Assembly: GCF_009659625.1 (NCBI RefSeq) | Contig: NZ_VOIW01000009.1 | Span: forward strand, 1-64,000 | Source of the DNA: Pseudomonas haemolytica | GTDB taxonomy: Bacteria > Pseudomonadota > Gammaproteobacteria > Pseudomonadales > Pseudomonadaceae | Direction of reading: 5' to 3' | Length of the DNA: 64,000 bases | Shown here: piece after piece, positions 34,295-43,489 of the stretch | How positions within the stretch are numbered: the stretch's first letter is position 1 | Layout of the letters: the number at the start of each line of letters is the position of its first letter | Notes under the pieces: generated by a model | Database searches by the model: none | Told to the model about the DNA's origin: nothing | What the model saw: the letters and a program-made list of their open reading frames with translations, nothing else | Program-made: the position numbers and the translations under genes

Positions 34295-35329
34295 TCAATC
34301 CTGCGCGACGCGTACCACCAGCTTGCCAAAGTTGCGCCCCTCAAGCAGGCCGATAAAGGCTTCGGGCGCCTGCTCCAGGCCATCGACCACGTCCTCGCGG
34401 AACTTGATCTTGCCGTCGCGCACCCAAGGCGCCATGGCGCTGAGAAATTCCGGCTGGCGGTCACCATAGTCGTCGAACACGATAAAGCCCTGCATCCGCA
34501 CCCGCTTGGTCAGCAAGGTGCGCTGCAGCCCCGGCAGGCGATCAGGACCGCTGGGCGCTTCATGGGCGTTATAACCGGCGATCAACCCGCACAGCGGCAC
34601 GCGCGCCTTGGGGTTGAGCAAAGGCAGCACCGCATCGAAGACCTTACCGCCGACGTTTTCAAAGTAGATGTCCACGCCTTTGAAACAGGCCAGCGCCAAC
34701 TCATGGGCAAAGTCTGCGCTCTTGTGGTCGATGCAGGCGTCAAAGCCCAACTCTTCCACCACATAGCGGCACTTGTCCGCACCGCCGGCAACTCCCACCA
34801 CACGCAAGCCCTTGAGCTTGGCCACCTGGCCTACCACCGAACCCACCGCGCCGGACGCCGCCGCCACCACCAGGGTTTCCCCGGCCTTGGGCTGGCCGAT
34901 GTCCATCAGGCCCATGTAGGCGGTCATGCCCGGCATACCCAGCACGCCCAATGCCATTGATGGGCTCGCCAGCCCCTTGGGCACCGGCATCAGGTTATGG
35001 CCATCAGTAATGCTGTGGCTTTGCCAACCGGTGGCACCGACCACCAGGTCGCCCACTTCGAATTTAGGGTTGCGTGATTGCTCGATACGGCTGACAGCGC
35101 CACCGGTCATCACCTCGTCAATTTCCACAGGCGCGGCGTAGGAAGGCGCGTCGCTCATGCGCCCACGCATGTACGGGTCCAGGGACAGGTACAGCGTCTT
35201 CAACAACACCTGGCCGTCCGCCAGGTCCGGCAAGCTCACACGCTCCAGTCGAAAATTTTCCGGCGTGGGTGCGCCTTGAGGGCGTGAGACCAGAACGATG
35301 CGTTGGTTGAGCGTCAATTCTTGAGGCAT
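34295..35329 (-). CDS. NADP-dependent MDR-family oxidoreductase (CurA-like)
   Basis: A 344-residue zinc-independent medium-chain dehydrogenase/reductase. The N-terminus LTLNQRIVLVSRPQGAPTPE and the motif LSLDPYMRGRMSD define the leukotriene B4 12-hydroxydehydrogenase / curcumin reductase group. The nucleotide-binding glycine motif reads AAASGAVGSVVGQ. It likely reduces alpha,beta-unsaturated ketones with NADPH. It is separated from ybaB by a terminator, so it has its own promoter. Confidence 0.93.
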   Translation of the reverse strand: MPQELTLNQRIVLVSRPQGAPTPENFRLERVSLPDLADGQVLLKTLYLSLDPYMRGRMSDAPSYAAPVEIDEVMTGGAVSRIEQSRNPKFEVGDLVVGATGWQSHSITDGHNLMPVPKGLASPSMALGVLGMPGMTAYMGLMDIGQPKAGETLVVAAASGAVGSVVGQVAKLKGLRVVGVAGGADKCRYVVEELGFDACIDHKSADFAHELALACFKGVDIYFENVGGKVFDAVLPLLNPKARVPLCGLIAGYNAHEAPSGPDRLPGLQRTLLTKRVRMQGFIVFDDYGDRQPEFLSAMAPWVRDGKIKFREDVVDGLEQAPEAFIGLLEGRNFGKLVVRVAQD

Positions 35330-35423
35330 CAGCGGGGCTCCTTTTATCGGTGAGTGAATTCAACGGTATAGGGTGCAGACCATGGGTGAAGGGTTGGGGT
35401 TCGATGTTTCGACCGTCCAAAAA

Positions 35424-35451
35424 AAATGCCAGGCGCGATGCCTGGCATTTG
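35424..35451 (-). terminator. Rho-independent terminator after ybaB
   Basis: On the minus strand AAATGCCAGGC and GCCTGGCATTT form an 11-bp stem, followed by a run of T before 35418. It ends the dnaX-ybaB transcript. Confidence 0.85.
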
Positions 35452-35470
35452 AGTCTAGCCAAAGTGTGTA

Positions 35471-35809
35471 TCAGAACGGAAGTTTCATGCCCGGTGGCAG
35501 TTGCATGCCAGCGGTCACGCCGGACATTTTGTCCTGGCTGTTGGCTTCGATCTTGCGCACCGCGTCGTTGACGGCTGCGGCGAACAAATCTTCCAGCACT
35601 TCACGGTCGTCATCGCTGACGCCCTCGAGCAGGCTCGGATCAATGCTGACGCGCTTGATGTCGTGACGACCAGTCATCACCACGCTGACCATATCGCCAC
35701 CGGCTTTACCGGTGACTTCGGCGTTGGCCAGTTCTTCCTGCATCTTGGCCATCTTTTCCTGCATCTGCTGCGCCTGCTTCATCAGGCCGGCCATGCCACC
35801 TTTCATCAT
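35471..35809 (-). CDS. ybaB: YbaB/EbfC nucleoid-associated protein
   Basis: A 112-residue DNA-binding protein of the YbaB/EbfC family, with an N-terminal helical region (LMKQAQQMQEKMAKMQEEL) and the VSVVMTGRHDIKRVSIDPSLL core. It binds DNA as a dimer and is encoded after dnaX in most proteobacteria. The start at 35809 (MMKGGMAG) has GAGGTGATT upstream; an earlier in-frame start at 35818 is poorer. Confidence 0.94.
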   Translation of the reverse strand: MMKGGMAGLMKQAQQMQEKMAKMQEELANAEVTGKAGGDMVSVVMTGRHDIKRVSIDPSLLEGVSDDDREVLEDLFAAAVNDAVRKIEANSQDKMSGVTAGMQLPPGMKLPF

Positions 35810-35852
35810 GGGAATCACCTCAAATTACGTGGATCAAGTTAGTAGCCCGGTG

Positions 35853-37922
35853 TCATGACGCCTGAGGCACCGGAGCTTCGACAGGTTCAATAGTATCGTG
35901 ACGGACGACCGCACCGAACTGTTGCATCATTTGTTGGATAAGCGGATCAGCGTGAATCGAATCCTCGGCCTCGCGCTGGCGGTTAAGGCGCCTACGGGTC
36001 GCAGCCTGGGCCGGGGTTTCCTGCTCGGGCTTGATCAGCTCGATGGCGATGGTCAGCGTGCGCCCATGGAACTGGTTGAGTGCGTCGTTGAGCCGGCGCT
36101 GCTGGGTGGCATTGAACAAGGCGCTGTGGGCCGGGTCCAGGTGCAGCAGCCAGTGGTCGCCCTCGATGGAAATCAGGGTGCAGTTGGCAGCGATACTGCC
36201 GGTCATGCCGGAGATCGGCAATTTCGGAAACAATTCCAGCCATTGCAGGGCCAGGCCGGTGGCGGGGGCCGCTGCGGGTTCTGCCTCGGGCTCGGGAGCC
36301 GGCTCGGCGGTATGCTCGCTGGCCAATTCGTCCAGGTAGCTGTAGGCCGAGTCCATGTCTGGCTCGATATAGTCTTCGTCCAGCGGCGGTTCGTCGTCCA
36401 GATCGATGCCTGGGGTTGCAGCCTCAACCTGGGCGACCGTCGGCTCGGGGACCGGCGCCGAGGCCCACTCAGGGGCATCCGGCACGACGCTGTCCGGGGT
36501 CGGCGCCGGCATCGGTGTCAGCTCGGGCTGCTCGCCGGTGGTTTCCAGTACGGGTTCCACGGCGGGTTGCTGCTCGGGCTCGGCCTCAGCTTCGATCGGG
36601 TCATTCCAGGGCAGGTCGACCACAGGCTCGGGCTCGGGCTCGATAACCGGCTCGGGTTCAACCGCAGCCGCTACTGCAACCGGTTCAGGCTCAGGCTCGG
36701 GGGCTGGCACAACCGGCGCAGGCGCAGCAACTACTACTGGCGCGACAACTGCCGCGCCAGCCACTGGTTTGGCGGAATCAACTGTGGCCTGGCTGATCCC
36801 CACTGGCTTTAGCGGCTGTCTCGGCGCGTCTGCCGAATCCGCCGGCCGGAACGCCAGCATGCGCAGCAGCACCATTTCAAAGCCCCCTCGCGGGTCCGGC
36901 GCCAAGGGCAGGTCCCGACGACCGATCAGGCCCATCTGGTAGTAGAACTGTACATCCTCGGCCGGCAATGCCTGGGCCAGGGCCAATACGCGGTCGCGGT
37001 CACCATGGCCGTTGTCGACACCTTCCGGCAGGGCCTGGGCGATGGCGACGCGGTGCAGCACATTGAGGATCTCCGAGAGCACGCCGTTCCAATCCGGGCC
37101 CTGCTCCGACAAGTGGCGCACCGCTTCGAGCAACGCCTTGGCGTCACCTTCGATCAGCGCGTGCAGCACGTCGAACACCTGGCCGTGGTCAAGGGTGCCG
37201 AGCATGGCGCGCACGTCGGCAGCCATGACCTTGCCTTCACCAAACGCGATGGCCTGGTCGGTGAGGCTCATGGCGTCACGCATCGAACCGTCGGCGGCGC
37301 GGCCGAGCAACCACAGCGCGTCGTCTTCGAACGGTACGTTCTCGACGCCCAGCACATGGGTCAAATGCTCGACCACGCGCTCGGGGGTCATGTTTTTCAG
37401 AGAGAACTGCAGGCACCGCGACAAAATCGTTGCAGGAAGTTTCTGCGGGTCGGTGGTGGCCAGGATGAACTTAACGTAGGGCGGCGGCTCTTCCAGGGTT
37501 TTCAACAGTGCGTTGAAGGAGTGGCTGGAGAGCATGTGTACTTCGTCGATCAGGTAGACCTTGAAGCGGCCACGGCTCGGCGCGTACTGCACGTTGTCGA
37601 GCAGCTCGCGGGTATCTTCGACTTTGGTGCGGCTCGCGGCGTCGATCTCGATCAGGTCGACAAAGCGCCCTTCGTCGATCTCGCGGCATACCGAACAGGT
37701 GCCGCAAGGCGTTGAAGTGATACCGGTTTCACAATTCAGGCATTTGGCAATGATGCGCGCAATCGTGGTCTTGCCCACCCCGCGAGTACCGGTGAACAGG
37801 TAGGCGTGGTGCAGCCGTTGGCTGTCCAAGGCATTGATCAGAGCCTTGAGCACATGGGTCTGGCCGACCATTTCGCGGAACGAGCGCGGGCGCCATTTAC
37901 GTGCAAGAACCTGATAACTCAT
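35853..37922 (-). CDS. dnaX: DNA polymerase III subunits tau/gamma
   Basis: A 689-residue clamp-loader ATPase. Walker A is GTRGVGKTT, the zinc module CLNCETGITSTPCGTCSVC follows, and Walker B/SRC motif is present (LIDEVHML, ILSRCLQF). Residues from about 380 to 540 are a low-complexity Pro/Glu/Val/Ala linker, then the tau C-terminal domain that binds the polymerase alpha subunit. The ATG at 37922 (MSYQVLARKW) fits the family; the frame stays open far upstream but that part has no family similarity. No E. coli-like A-AAA-AAG frameshift site was noticed. Confidence 0.96.
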   Translation of the reverse strand: MSYQVLARKWRPRSFREMVGQTHVLKALINALDSQRLHHAYLFTGTRGVGKTTIARIIAKCLNCETGITSTPCGTCSVCREIDEGRFVDLIEIDAASRTKVEDTRELLDNVQYAPSRGRFKVYLIDEVHMLSSHSFNALLKTLEEPPPYVKFILATTDPQKLPATILSRCLQFSLKNMTPERVVEHLTHVLGVENVPFEDDALWLLGRAADGSMRDAMSLTDQAIAFGEGKVMAADVRAMLGTLDHGQVFDVLHALIEGDAKALLEAVRHLSEQGPDWNGVLSEILNVLHRVAIAQALPEGVDNGHGDRDRVLALAQALPAEDVQFYYQMGLIGRRDLPLAPDPRGGFEMVLLRMLAFRPADSADAPRQPLKPVGISQATVDSAKPVAGAAVVAPVVVAAPAPVVPAPEPEPEPVAVAAAVEPEPVIEPEPEPVVDLPWNDPIEAEAEPEQQPAVEPVLETTGEQPELTPMPAPTPDSVVPDAPEWASAPVPEPTVAQVEAATPGIDLDDEPPLDEDYIEPDMDSAYSYLDELASEHTAEPAPEPEAEPAAAPATGLALQWLELFPKLPISGMTGSIAANCTLISIEGDHWLLHLDPAHSALFNATQQRRLNDALNQFHGRTLTIAIELIKPEQETPAQAATRRRLNRQREAEDSIHADPLIQQMMQQFGAVVRHDTIEPVEAPVPQAS

Positions 37923-37999
37923 CGAAAACCGTCGCAACTGGGAAGCGGAAGCCGGTAATGCTAGCGGAGCAAGGGGGAAATTGCATCCGGCACGCTCGT

Positions 38000-38941
38000 C
38001 TAATCTGACGAAGCTTGCTCGATTCGCCTCACAGAGGGCTTCTGCGCACGGTCTGCAGGAACGATTGAACGCCAACGGCCCTCCAGGCTGATGGCGGCGA
38101 CGCTGGCCAGTACGATCACCGCGCCCAGTATCACCTGCAGGGCGACGTGCTCTCCGAGCAGCGTCGCGGCCATCACCATGGCCACCGGTGGAATCAGGTA
38201 CATCGCCACCGAAGCGCGACTGACCTCGACGTGCTTCAACACATAGCCCCAGGCCAGATACGCCAAGGCGCTGGGGAAAATACCCAGCACCAGCACGGCG
38301 AAATTCTCCGGTAGCGGCGCCTGCAAGATGGCGGCGGGCAGGCCTGGCAGGTTCACGCAGAGCATCAAGGTGCCGGACCACACCATGTAGCACGCCATGG
38401 TCAGCGGGCTGTAACGATGGGCGTAGTGCCTCTGGATGGCGAAATACACACTCCATGAGCACGCCGCCAGCAGGATCAGCAAGCCTCGTGGATCAATGTC
38501 GCCCACGCCCTGGTCACCCCAGATCACCACCAGCACGCCGGCCAAACCCAACAGCACGCACCCCCAACGCCAGATGCTGACCCGCTCCTTCAAGCAGAAA
38601 AACGCGATCAACACACTGAACAGCGGCGCCGACTGTGCCAACACACTCGACGCCGCCGCCGTCACCCATTGCTGCCCGTGATTGAGACTGATGTGGTGCA
38701 GGAACACCCCGAAAAAACCCAGTACCAGCAGCCACGGCAGGTCGCGCACATGCGGCCGCCCAATACCGACCACCCAGGCCACGCCCGCCATGAATACCGA
38801 CGCGATCAAAAACCGCAGCAATGCCAATTGACCCGGACTGTAGCTATGCAGCCCCATGTGCACACCGATGGGTGAATAGGCCCAACAGAGGATGACGGCG
38901 GCAATGACTAGCGTAAGCTTTAGCGGTGACGGGGTATTCAT
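38000..38941 (-). CDS. EamA/DMT-superfamily exporter
   Basis: A 313-residue membrane protein with two EamA repeats and about ten helices (LVIAAVILCWAYSPIGVHMG near the start). The start MNTPSPLKL at 38941 puts a hydrophobic segment directly after a short N-terminus. It diverges from the LysR gene at 39044 with about 100 bases between, so it is the likely target of that regulator. The substrate is unknown. Third EamA exporter in this window. Confidence 0.88.
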   Translation of the reverse strand: MNTPSPLKLTLVIAAVILCWAYSPIGVHMGLHSYSPGQLALLRFLIASVFMAGVAWVVGIGRPHVRDLPWLLVLGFFGVFLHHISLNHGQQWVTAAASSVLAQSAPLFSVLIAFFCLKERVSIWRWGCVLLGLAGVLVVIWGDQGVGDIDPRGLLILLAACSWSVYFAIQRHYAHRYSPLTMACYMVWSGTLMLCVNLPGLPAAILQAPLPENFAVLVLGIFPSALAYLAWGYVLKHVEVSRASVAMYLIPPVAMVMAATLLGEHVALQVILGAVIVLASVAAISLEGRWRSIVPADRAQKPSVRRIEQASSD

Positions 38942-39043
38942 CGACGGCATCCACACATTGAGAAGGCATGCCGTCAGTCTTGGCCCACGCCAGGCGCAGG
39001 ACAATTAAGCGTTTCTGACTTCTGAAATCACTGGAACTGAGCA

Positions 39044-39907
39044 ATGGAACTGGCCCAACTGAAAATGGTGCGAGCCGTGGCGCAAACCGGCAGCGTGGCC
39101 CAGGCCGCCCTGCAGTTGCACTGCGTGCCGTCCAACATCACCACACGCATCAAGCAGCTGGAAAGCGAGTTGGGCACGCAGTTGTTCATCCGCGCCGGCC
39201 GCGGGCTGGCGATCAGCGCCGCCGGTGAGATCTTCCTGGATTACTGCGAACGCATCCTGGCCTTGGTGGATGAATCCAAACGTGCAGTGGATGCCAACGC
39301 CATTCCCCGTGGCACCTTGCGCATTGGCGCGGTGGAGTCCAGCGCCAGCGGCCGCCTGCCACCGTTGCTGGCTGAATACCACCGACGTTACCCGGACGTC
39401 AGCCTGGAACTTGTCACCGGCGCCTGGGCGCAACTGCTGGACGACCTGCAACACCATCGGCTGGATGTGGCGCTGGTGGCCGCCGGTGGCAAACGTACGA
39501 AGCTGGAGCAAAGCGTGGTCTACAGCGAACGCCTGGTGCTGATCGCCAGTGCGTCCAGCGCGCCTATCAACAGCGCCAAGGACCTGGCCGGCCGCACGCT
39601 GCTGGTGTGGCCACCGGGCTGCCCCTATCGTGCCGCGCTGGAAAACTGGCTCAAGCCCCATGACGTGAAGCCAGCGATTGCCAGCTATGCCAGTTGGGGC
39701 ACGATCATCGGTTGCGTCAGCGCCGGGATTGGCGTGGCGTTGGCGCCTGAGGGCATTCTGGCGCGCTATGAACAGGCCGATCAGTTGGCGTCCTATCGGT
39801 TTGAAGAACTGGCAGCGGTGGACAACCTGCTGTTCTGGCACAAGGACACCCAGCGACATCTGGCGCGGGATGCGTTTGCCGGGCTACTGCGCGAGACCTT
39901 TGGCTGA
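39044..39907 (+). CDS. LysR-family regulator (PtrR-like)
   Basis: A 287-residue LysR regulator. An N-terminal winged helix-turn-helix (VAQTGSVAQAALQLHCVPSN, then ITTRIKQLE) is followed by a periplasmic-binding-protein-like effector domain beginning near residue 90 (GTLRIGAVESS). It resembles the PtrR/YbhD group by overall pattern, at low certainty. It is divergent from the EamA exporter and probably controls it; TTTC-N8-GAAA at 39012-39027 in the gap is a possible half-palindromic site. Confidence 0.9.
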   Translation: MELAQLKMVRAVAQTGSVAQAALQLHCVPSNITTRIKQLESELGTQLFIRAGRGLAISAAGEIFLDYCERILALVDESKRAVDANAIPRGTLRIGAVESSASGRLPPLLAEYHRRYPDVSLELVTGAWAQLLDDLQHHRLDVALVAAGGKRTKLEQSVVYSERLVLIASASSAPINSAKDLAGRTLLVWPPGCPYRAALENWLKPHDVKPAIASYASWGTIIGCVSAGIGVALAPEGILARYEQADQLASYRFEELAAVDNLLFWHKDTQRHLARDAFAGLLRETFG

Positions 39908-39926
39908 CAGCGCCTGACTAAATCCA

Positions 39927-41891
39927 TCAGTAACCGTGCAATTCCCGGGTTTTCTGATACGTGTGGTAGTCAAGCCACTCGACTACATCGTAGGGCAGAT
40001 ACAGTTGCATCCTGGCCCGGGAAATAGCGATGTAGACCGCACAGAGTCGCTGATCGAACGCGTAGGCGTCCTTGAACTTCACATTGGTCAATAACTCGGG
40101 GGTGAGCAACACCCGGTCGAACTCCATGCCACCCGCGTCTTGCGCCAGCATCAACAGGCAGCGCTCGTGCGGATGACCGCTCAACCTGTTCAAGCGCGTG
40201 ACATCAGCCAGGTTAAAGCCTTTTTCCAGCTCGGCCTCGACCCACAGAAACGCCTCATCGAACTGGCAGGCATCCCGCACCTGCTGCCAATCGAGCATAT
40301 CGATGAAAAATGGATGGGGGCCGACGTCGTTGAACTCATTGCTGTAGAAATCTGGCTTGAACAACGCGATGACCGTGTCCATGAAGTACTTGAGCGACTG
40401 CTGCGCCTCTTTGCTCGCCAGGCCAAATGCACACCGGGCTTCGCTCAGTTGGATGGCCCACTTCATGGTGTCCCAATGGGACGCCGTCAGCACCACGCAA
40501 CCTTGCGGCGGTACGAAGCCCTGCGGATAAAACTCAATACCGACGTCGGCGTCCCGCGCGCCCTCGAAGAGCACTTTGCTTTTATCCGAGTGCTGGCTGA
40601 TCAATGGGTTGACCAGGCGCTCGACATTGCGGCCCGAGCGTACGGAGTAGCACACGTCCGTATGGCGAACCTCACGGGCGCGCTTGACCACGCCCCCACC
40701 ACTGGCCTGCTGATACTCATCCCCCAGGGTAATCAGCACCTGGCGGCCGCGCTCGATGATCTGCAGCAGCGGCGCCGGAATGTCCTGGCTCTCGTCGATG
40801 AGCACGTGGGTATAGCGCTCGGGCACCACGCAGCCCGCAAGGCTGGCGCGCTTGATCATCAACAAGGCTTCAAACCCGGTGTGGCTACCCCAGGCCGGAT
40901 TCGCCTCAAGGTAGCCCCATAACCGGCTGGCGTATTCGAGCAGCGCCCGACTATCGACGCTGGACAGCGGCTGTTTGAAATGTGGCAGATGCTTGGCCGA
41001 CAGGCTGTATTCCCAGGAGCGGCAGTAGGCTTCAAGCACTTTGAGGCAGACGTCCAGCACCGCCTGCCCTTCCAGGCGCCGGAAGCCAAAGATATTCAGC
41101 TCCTGGGCCAGTGCCTGCTTGCTCGGCGCTCGCACCTGCGTATTCAGCGGCTTGGGCCGCGGGCCATGCAGCAAGGCATGCGCAAACGCGTGGAAGGTAT
41201 GCCCGGCCTTTCGCTCGCGAACGCCCACCATGCGGGTACGCAGGGTTTCCAGTTTTTCCGGGGTACGCGCCAGCAACAAGGTCTTTTCCGGACGCAGATG
41301 CTCCATCAAGGCCACCAGCAGGTGACTCTTGCCGATGCCCGCGTAACCTTGGACATGCAGGTCTTCATTCAGGTTGGCGCGGAAGGTTCTGACCAGCTTG
41401 TCTTGCTCGGCGCTCAACCAGCGCTCGCGGTGCCGGGGCGTGACCATCTGCTTGCTGAACGGGTCATTTGCCTTGAGGTGACGGACTTTATACTCGACGT
41501 CCCACTTGCCATCGGGCAACAGGTAATCTCGCGCCTGTACTTCCTCCGCCAGCAGAAAACGCAGCTTCAGGCTTTTGACCACGCTGAGGCCGAAGTACAG
41601 CTTCCTTTGGTCAAACAGCCGCTGTGCTTCCGACAGCAGGCACACGGTCGCCGAATGGCTGGCATCTACCGCCCAGTCAATGAGCTTGGCCAACACCTTT
41701 TCAGCGCCATTGGCGCTCAAGTCGCTTTCCGGCACCTGCGCCAGATTCTGGATCACCAGCACCGCCGCCAGCTCCGGCTCACTCAGGGCTACGAGCGCCT
41801 CTGCACCGTCGGTCCCCAACAAACCCGCACAGGTTTGATCGGTGATCGGCAAGAACACAGGGCTGGATAAATCAAAATGTTCCGAGTGCAT
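39927..41891 (-). CDS. Atypical superfamily 1 (UvrD/Rep-like) helicase
   Basis: A 654-residue protein with an SF1 helicase core. Walker A is GYAGIGKS (182-189), motif Ia follows, motif II is DESQD (366-370), and motif III is LGDEYQQ (389-395). Motif VI at the C-terminus reads VYIAISRARMQLYLP. Residues 1-175 have no fold I recognise. The start at 41891 (MHSEHFDLSS) has GAGG 4 bases upstream. It is not UvrD, Rep, RecB or HelD by layout. It stands alone between LysR and ffs. It may act in repair or defence; no partner gene is seen. Confidence 0.75.
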   Translation of the reverse strand: MHSEHFDLSSPVFLPITDQTCAGLLGTDGAEALVALSEPELAAVLVIQNLAQVPESDLSANGAEKVLAKLIDWAVDASHSATVCLLSEAQRLFDQRKLYFGLSVVKSLKLRFLLAEEVQARDYLLPDGKWDVEYKVRHLKANDPFSKQMVTPRHRERWLSAEQDKLVRTFRANLNEDLHVQGYAGIGKSHLLVALMEHLRPEKTLLLARTPEKLETLRTRMVGVRERKAGHTFHAFAHALLHGPRPKPLNTQVRAPSKQALAQELNIFGFRRLEGQAVLDVCLKVLEAYCRSWEYSLSAKHLPHFKQPLSSVDSRALLEYASRLWGYLEANPAWGSHTGFEALLMIKRASLAGCVVPERYTHVLIDESQDIPAPLLQIIERGRQVLITLGDEYQQASGGGVVKRAREVRHTDVCYSVRSGRNVERLVNPLISQHSDKSKVLFEGARDADVGIEFYPQGFVPPQGCVVLTASHWDTMKWAIQLSEARCAFGLASKEAQQSLKYFMDTVIALFKPDFYSNEFNDVGPHPFFIDMLDWQQVRDACQFDEAFLWVEAELEKGFNLADVTRLNRLSGHPHERCLLMLAQDAGGMEFDRVLLTPELLTNVKFKDAYAFDQRLCAVYIAISRARMQLYLPYDVVEWLDYHTYQKTRELHGY

Positions 41892-42044
41892 ACAGCCTCG
41901 TAGCCAGGGGAATGAGACGCTGGAGAGTATGCCACTAGTCGTGAAATGACCGTCAGGCACTGTGCAATAGCGTCACAGATGACTGGCAGGGCAATAAATT
42001 CGGATTGGAAATTGAAGAAGGGACTGCAGGAGGGAGCGTTATGG

Positions 42045-42156
42045 AGGCAACCCCACCAGCCACACCCCGGCACACAATGTTCCCGCTGTGGCTGCTGCCT
42101 TCCGGCTCTGACCAGGTTCACGGGTAATCGTTGCGGGGGGACCGATGGGGTCACCA
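42045..42156 (-). ncRNA. ffs: 4.5S signal recognition particle RNA
   Basis: The minus strand carries the conserved SRP hairpin core CCTGGTCAGAGCCGGAAGGC, followed by AGCAGCC. The flanks pair as a long stem: GGTGACCCCATCGGTC near 42156 with GGCTGGTGGGGTTGCC near 42045. Length is about 110 bases, like E. coli 4.5S RNA. It binds Ffh to target membrane proteins co-translationally. Exact ends are estimated from the stem. Confidence 0.9.
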
Positions 42157-42246
42157 TAACGACGCTGGCCTCTCGGCAAGCCGCGCCATTGTACCGATCT
42201 CATCGGAAGTTACAACCGTTGGTTTCGGATTAAAAAATGAGAGGGT

Positions 42247-43413
42247 TCAAGTACTTGCCATAACCGTATCAGCCCTGCCGCCCTCTTCCTGGATGACCAG
42301 GTGAATAAAGTGCAACTTGGCAATCACCGCCGGCGGCAGCACGAAGGGGTAGAAATCCGGCTGGCCCATGGCGCGGGACAGCTCGTTGAGCATGCCGGCC
42401 AGTTCGATCCAGGCGTTGACGAAAGAGAGGAACGCCGGGCCGCCAGGGTGTTCGGGTTCGTACAGTGTCGTCAGGGGAAACGGCTGGTAATCCAGGTCCA
42501 TCTCGCGGGCGCTCATGCCAAAGCCCAGGGCGGTATCGACGGCGTCCATCATGTGCAGGTAGTGGGCCCAGGTTTCGGCCCAGTCTTCCCAGGGGTGCAT
42601 GGTGGCGTAGGCGCTCACGCAGGTTTGTTGCCAGTCCGGGCGCGGGCCGTTCTGGTAGTGCTGGTCGAGGGCTTCGGCGTAACTGGCGCGTTCGTCGCCG
42701 AATAGCGTGCGAAAAGGCCCGAGCCAATGGCTGTCAGCGATCAGGCGATCCCAATAATAGTGGCCGACCTCATGGCGAAAGTGGCCGAGCAAGGTGCGGT
42801 AAGGCTCGCGCATCTGTACGCGGACTTTTTCGCGGTGGGCGTCGTCGGCCTCCTTGATGTCGAGGGTGACCAGGCCGTTGGCATGGCCGGTGGTGGGCGC
42901 ATTGCCTTCCAGGTCGATGCCGATGAAGTCGAAAGCCAGGCCAGTGTTTTCGTCGATGCTCTTGGGCACCACTTGCAGGCCCAGGCTGATCAATTGCGCC
43001 ACCAGCCTGCGCTTGGCGGTTTCGACCTTGCGCCAGCGTTCGGGGTTTTCCGGGATCGACAGGTCGGGAATGGTGCGGTTCAGGCTACAGGCCACACACA
43101 GCGACGCGTTGCTGTGGGCCGGGATCAGCCAGTTGCACGCGGCCGGGGTGTCAAGGTTGGCGCAGCGACGGAAGGCTCCAGCATCAAGGTTACCGTCCGC
43201 CAGCCAGGTGTCGACGACAGGTCCGGGTTGCAGGGAGGACAGGCGGCTCTGCTGCGGCTGATAACCCAGCACCGCCTGGCAGGCCAGGCATTGGCTGTTG
43301 CGAAAGAACAGCGACTGGCCACACCGGCATTGCCACACCTTGCCGTTGCGCGAGGTGTGGGCCATGAACGGTGCGGCAATGCGCGTACTGAGTTGCTCGA
43401 AGTAGCGGAACAT
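42247..43413 (-). CDS. Zinc-binding putative metallopeptidase (zinc-ribbon plus HEXXH)
   Basis: A 388-residue protein. The N-terminus holds a zinc-ribbon (CRC at 29-31, CLAC at 42-45) and further cysteines lie near 84-109. A HEVGH motif at 214-218 with ETWAHYLHMMD downstream suggests a gluzincin-like zinc site. It belongs to a conserved family of putative zinc-binding metallopeptidases of unknown role. The start at 43413 has GGGAGAGCC upstream. It is the last gene of the smc-zipA-ligA direction, 76 bases after ligA. Confidence 0.85.
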   Translation of the reverse strand: MFRYFEQLSTRIAAPFMAHTSRNGKVWQCRCGQSLFFRNSQCLACQAVLGYQPQQSRLSSLQPGPVVDTWLADGNLDAGAFRRCANLDTPAACNWLIPAHSNASLCVACSLNRTIPDLSIPENPERWRKVETAKRRLVAQLISLGLQVVPKSIDENTGLAFDFIGIDLEGNAPTTGHANGLVTLDIKEADDAHREKVRVQMREPYRTLLGHFRHEVGHYYWDRLIADSHWLGPFRTLFGDERASYAEALDQHYQNGPRPDWQQTCVSAYATMHPWEDWAETWAHYLHMMDAVDTALGFGMSAREMDLDYQPFPLTTLYEPEHPGGPAFLSFVNAWIELAGMLNELSRAMGQPDFYPFVLPPAVIAKLHFIHLVIQEEGGRADTVMAST

Positions 43414-43489
43414 GGCGGGCTCTCCCTGGATGCTTGCCAATACTAGAGCATCCCTGGGGAGAGATCGTTCCACTTTCCTGTGAGGCCGG

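Noticed and set aside
37923..38462. N-terminal extension of dnaX
   Set aside because: The frame stays open, but the extra residues have no family similarity and overlap the EamA gene on the same strand in another frame; MSYQVLARKW at 37922 is the family start.
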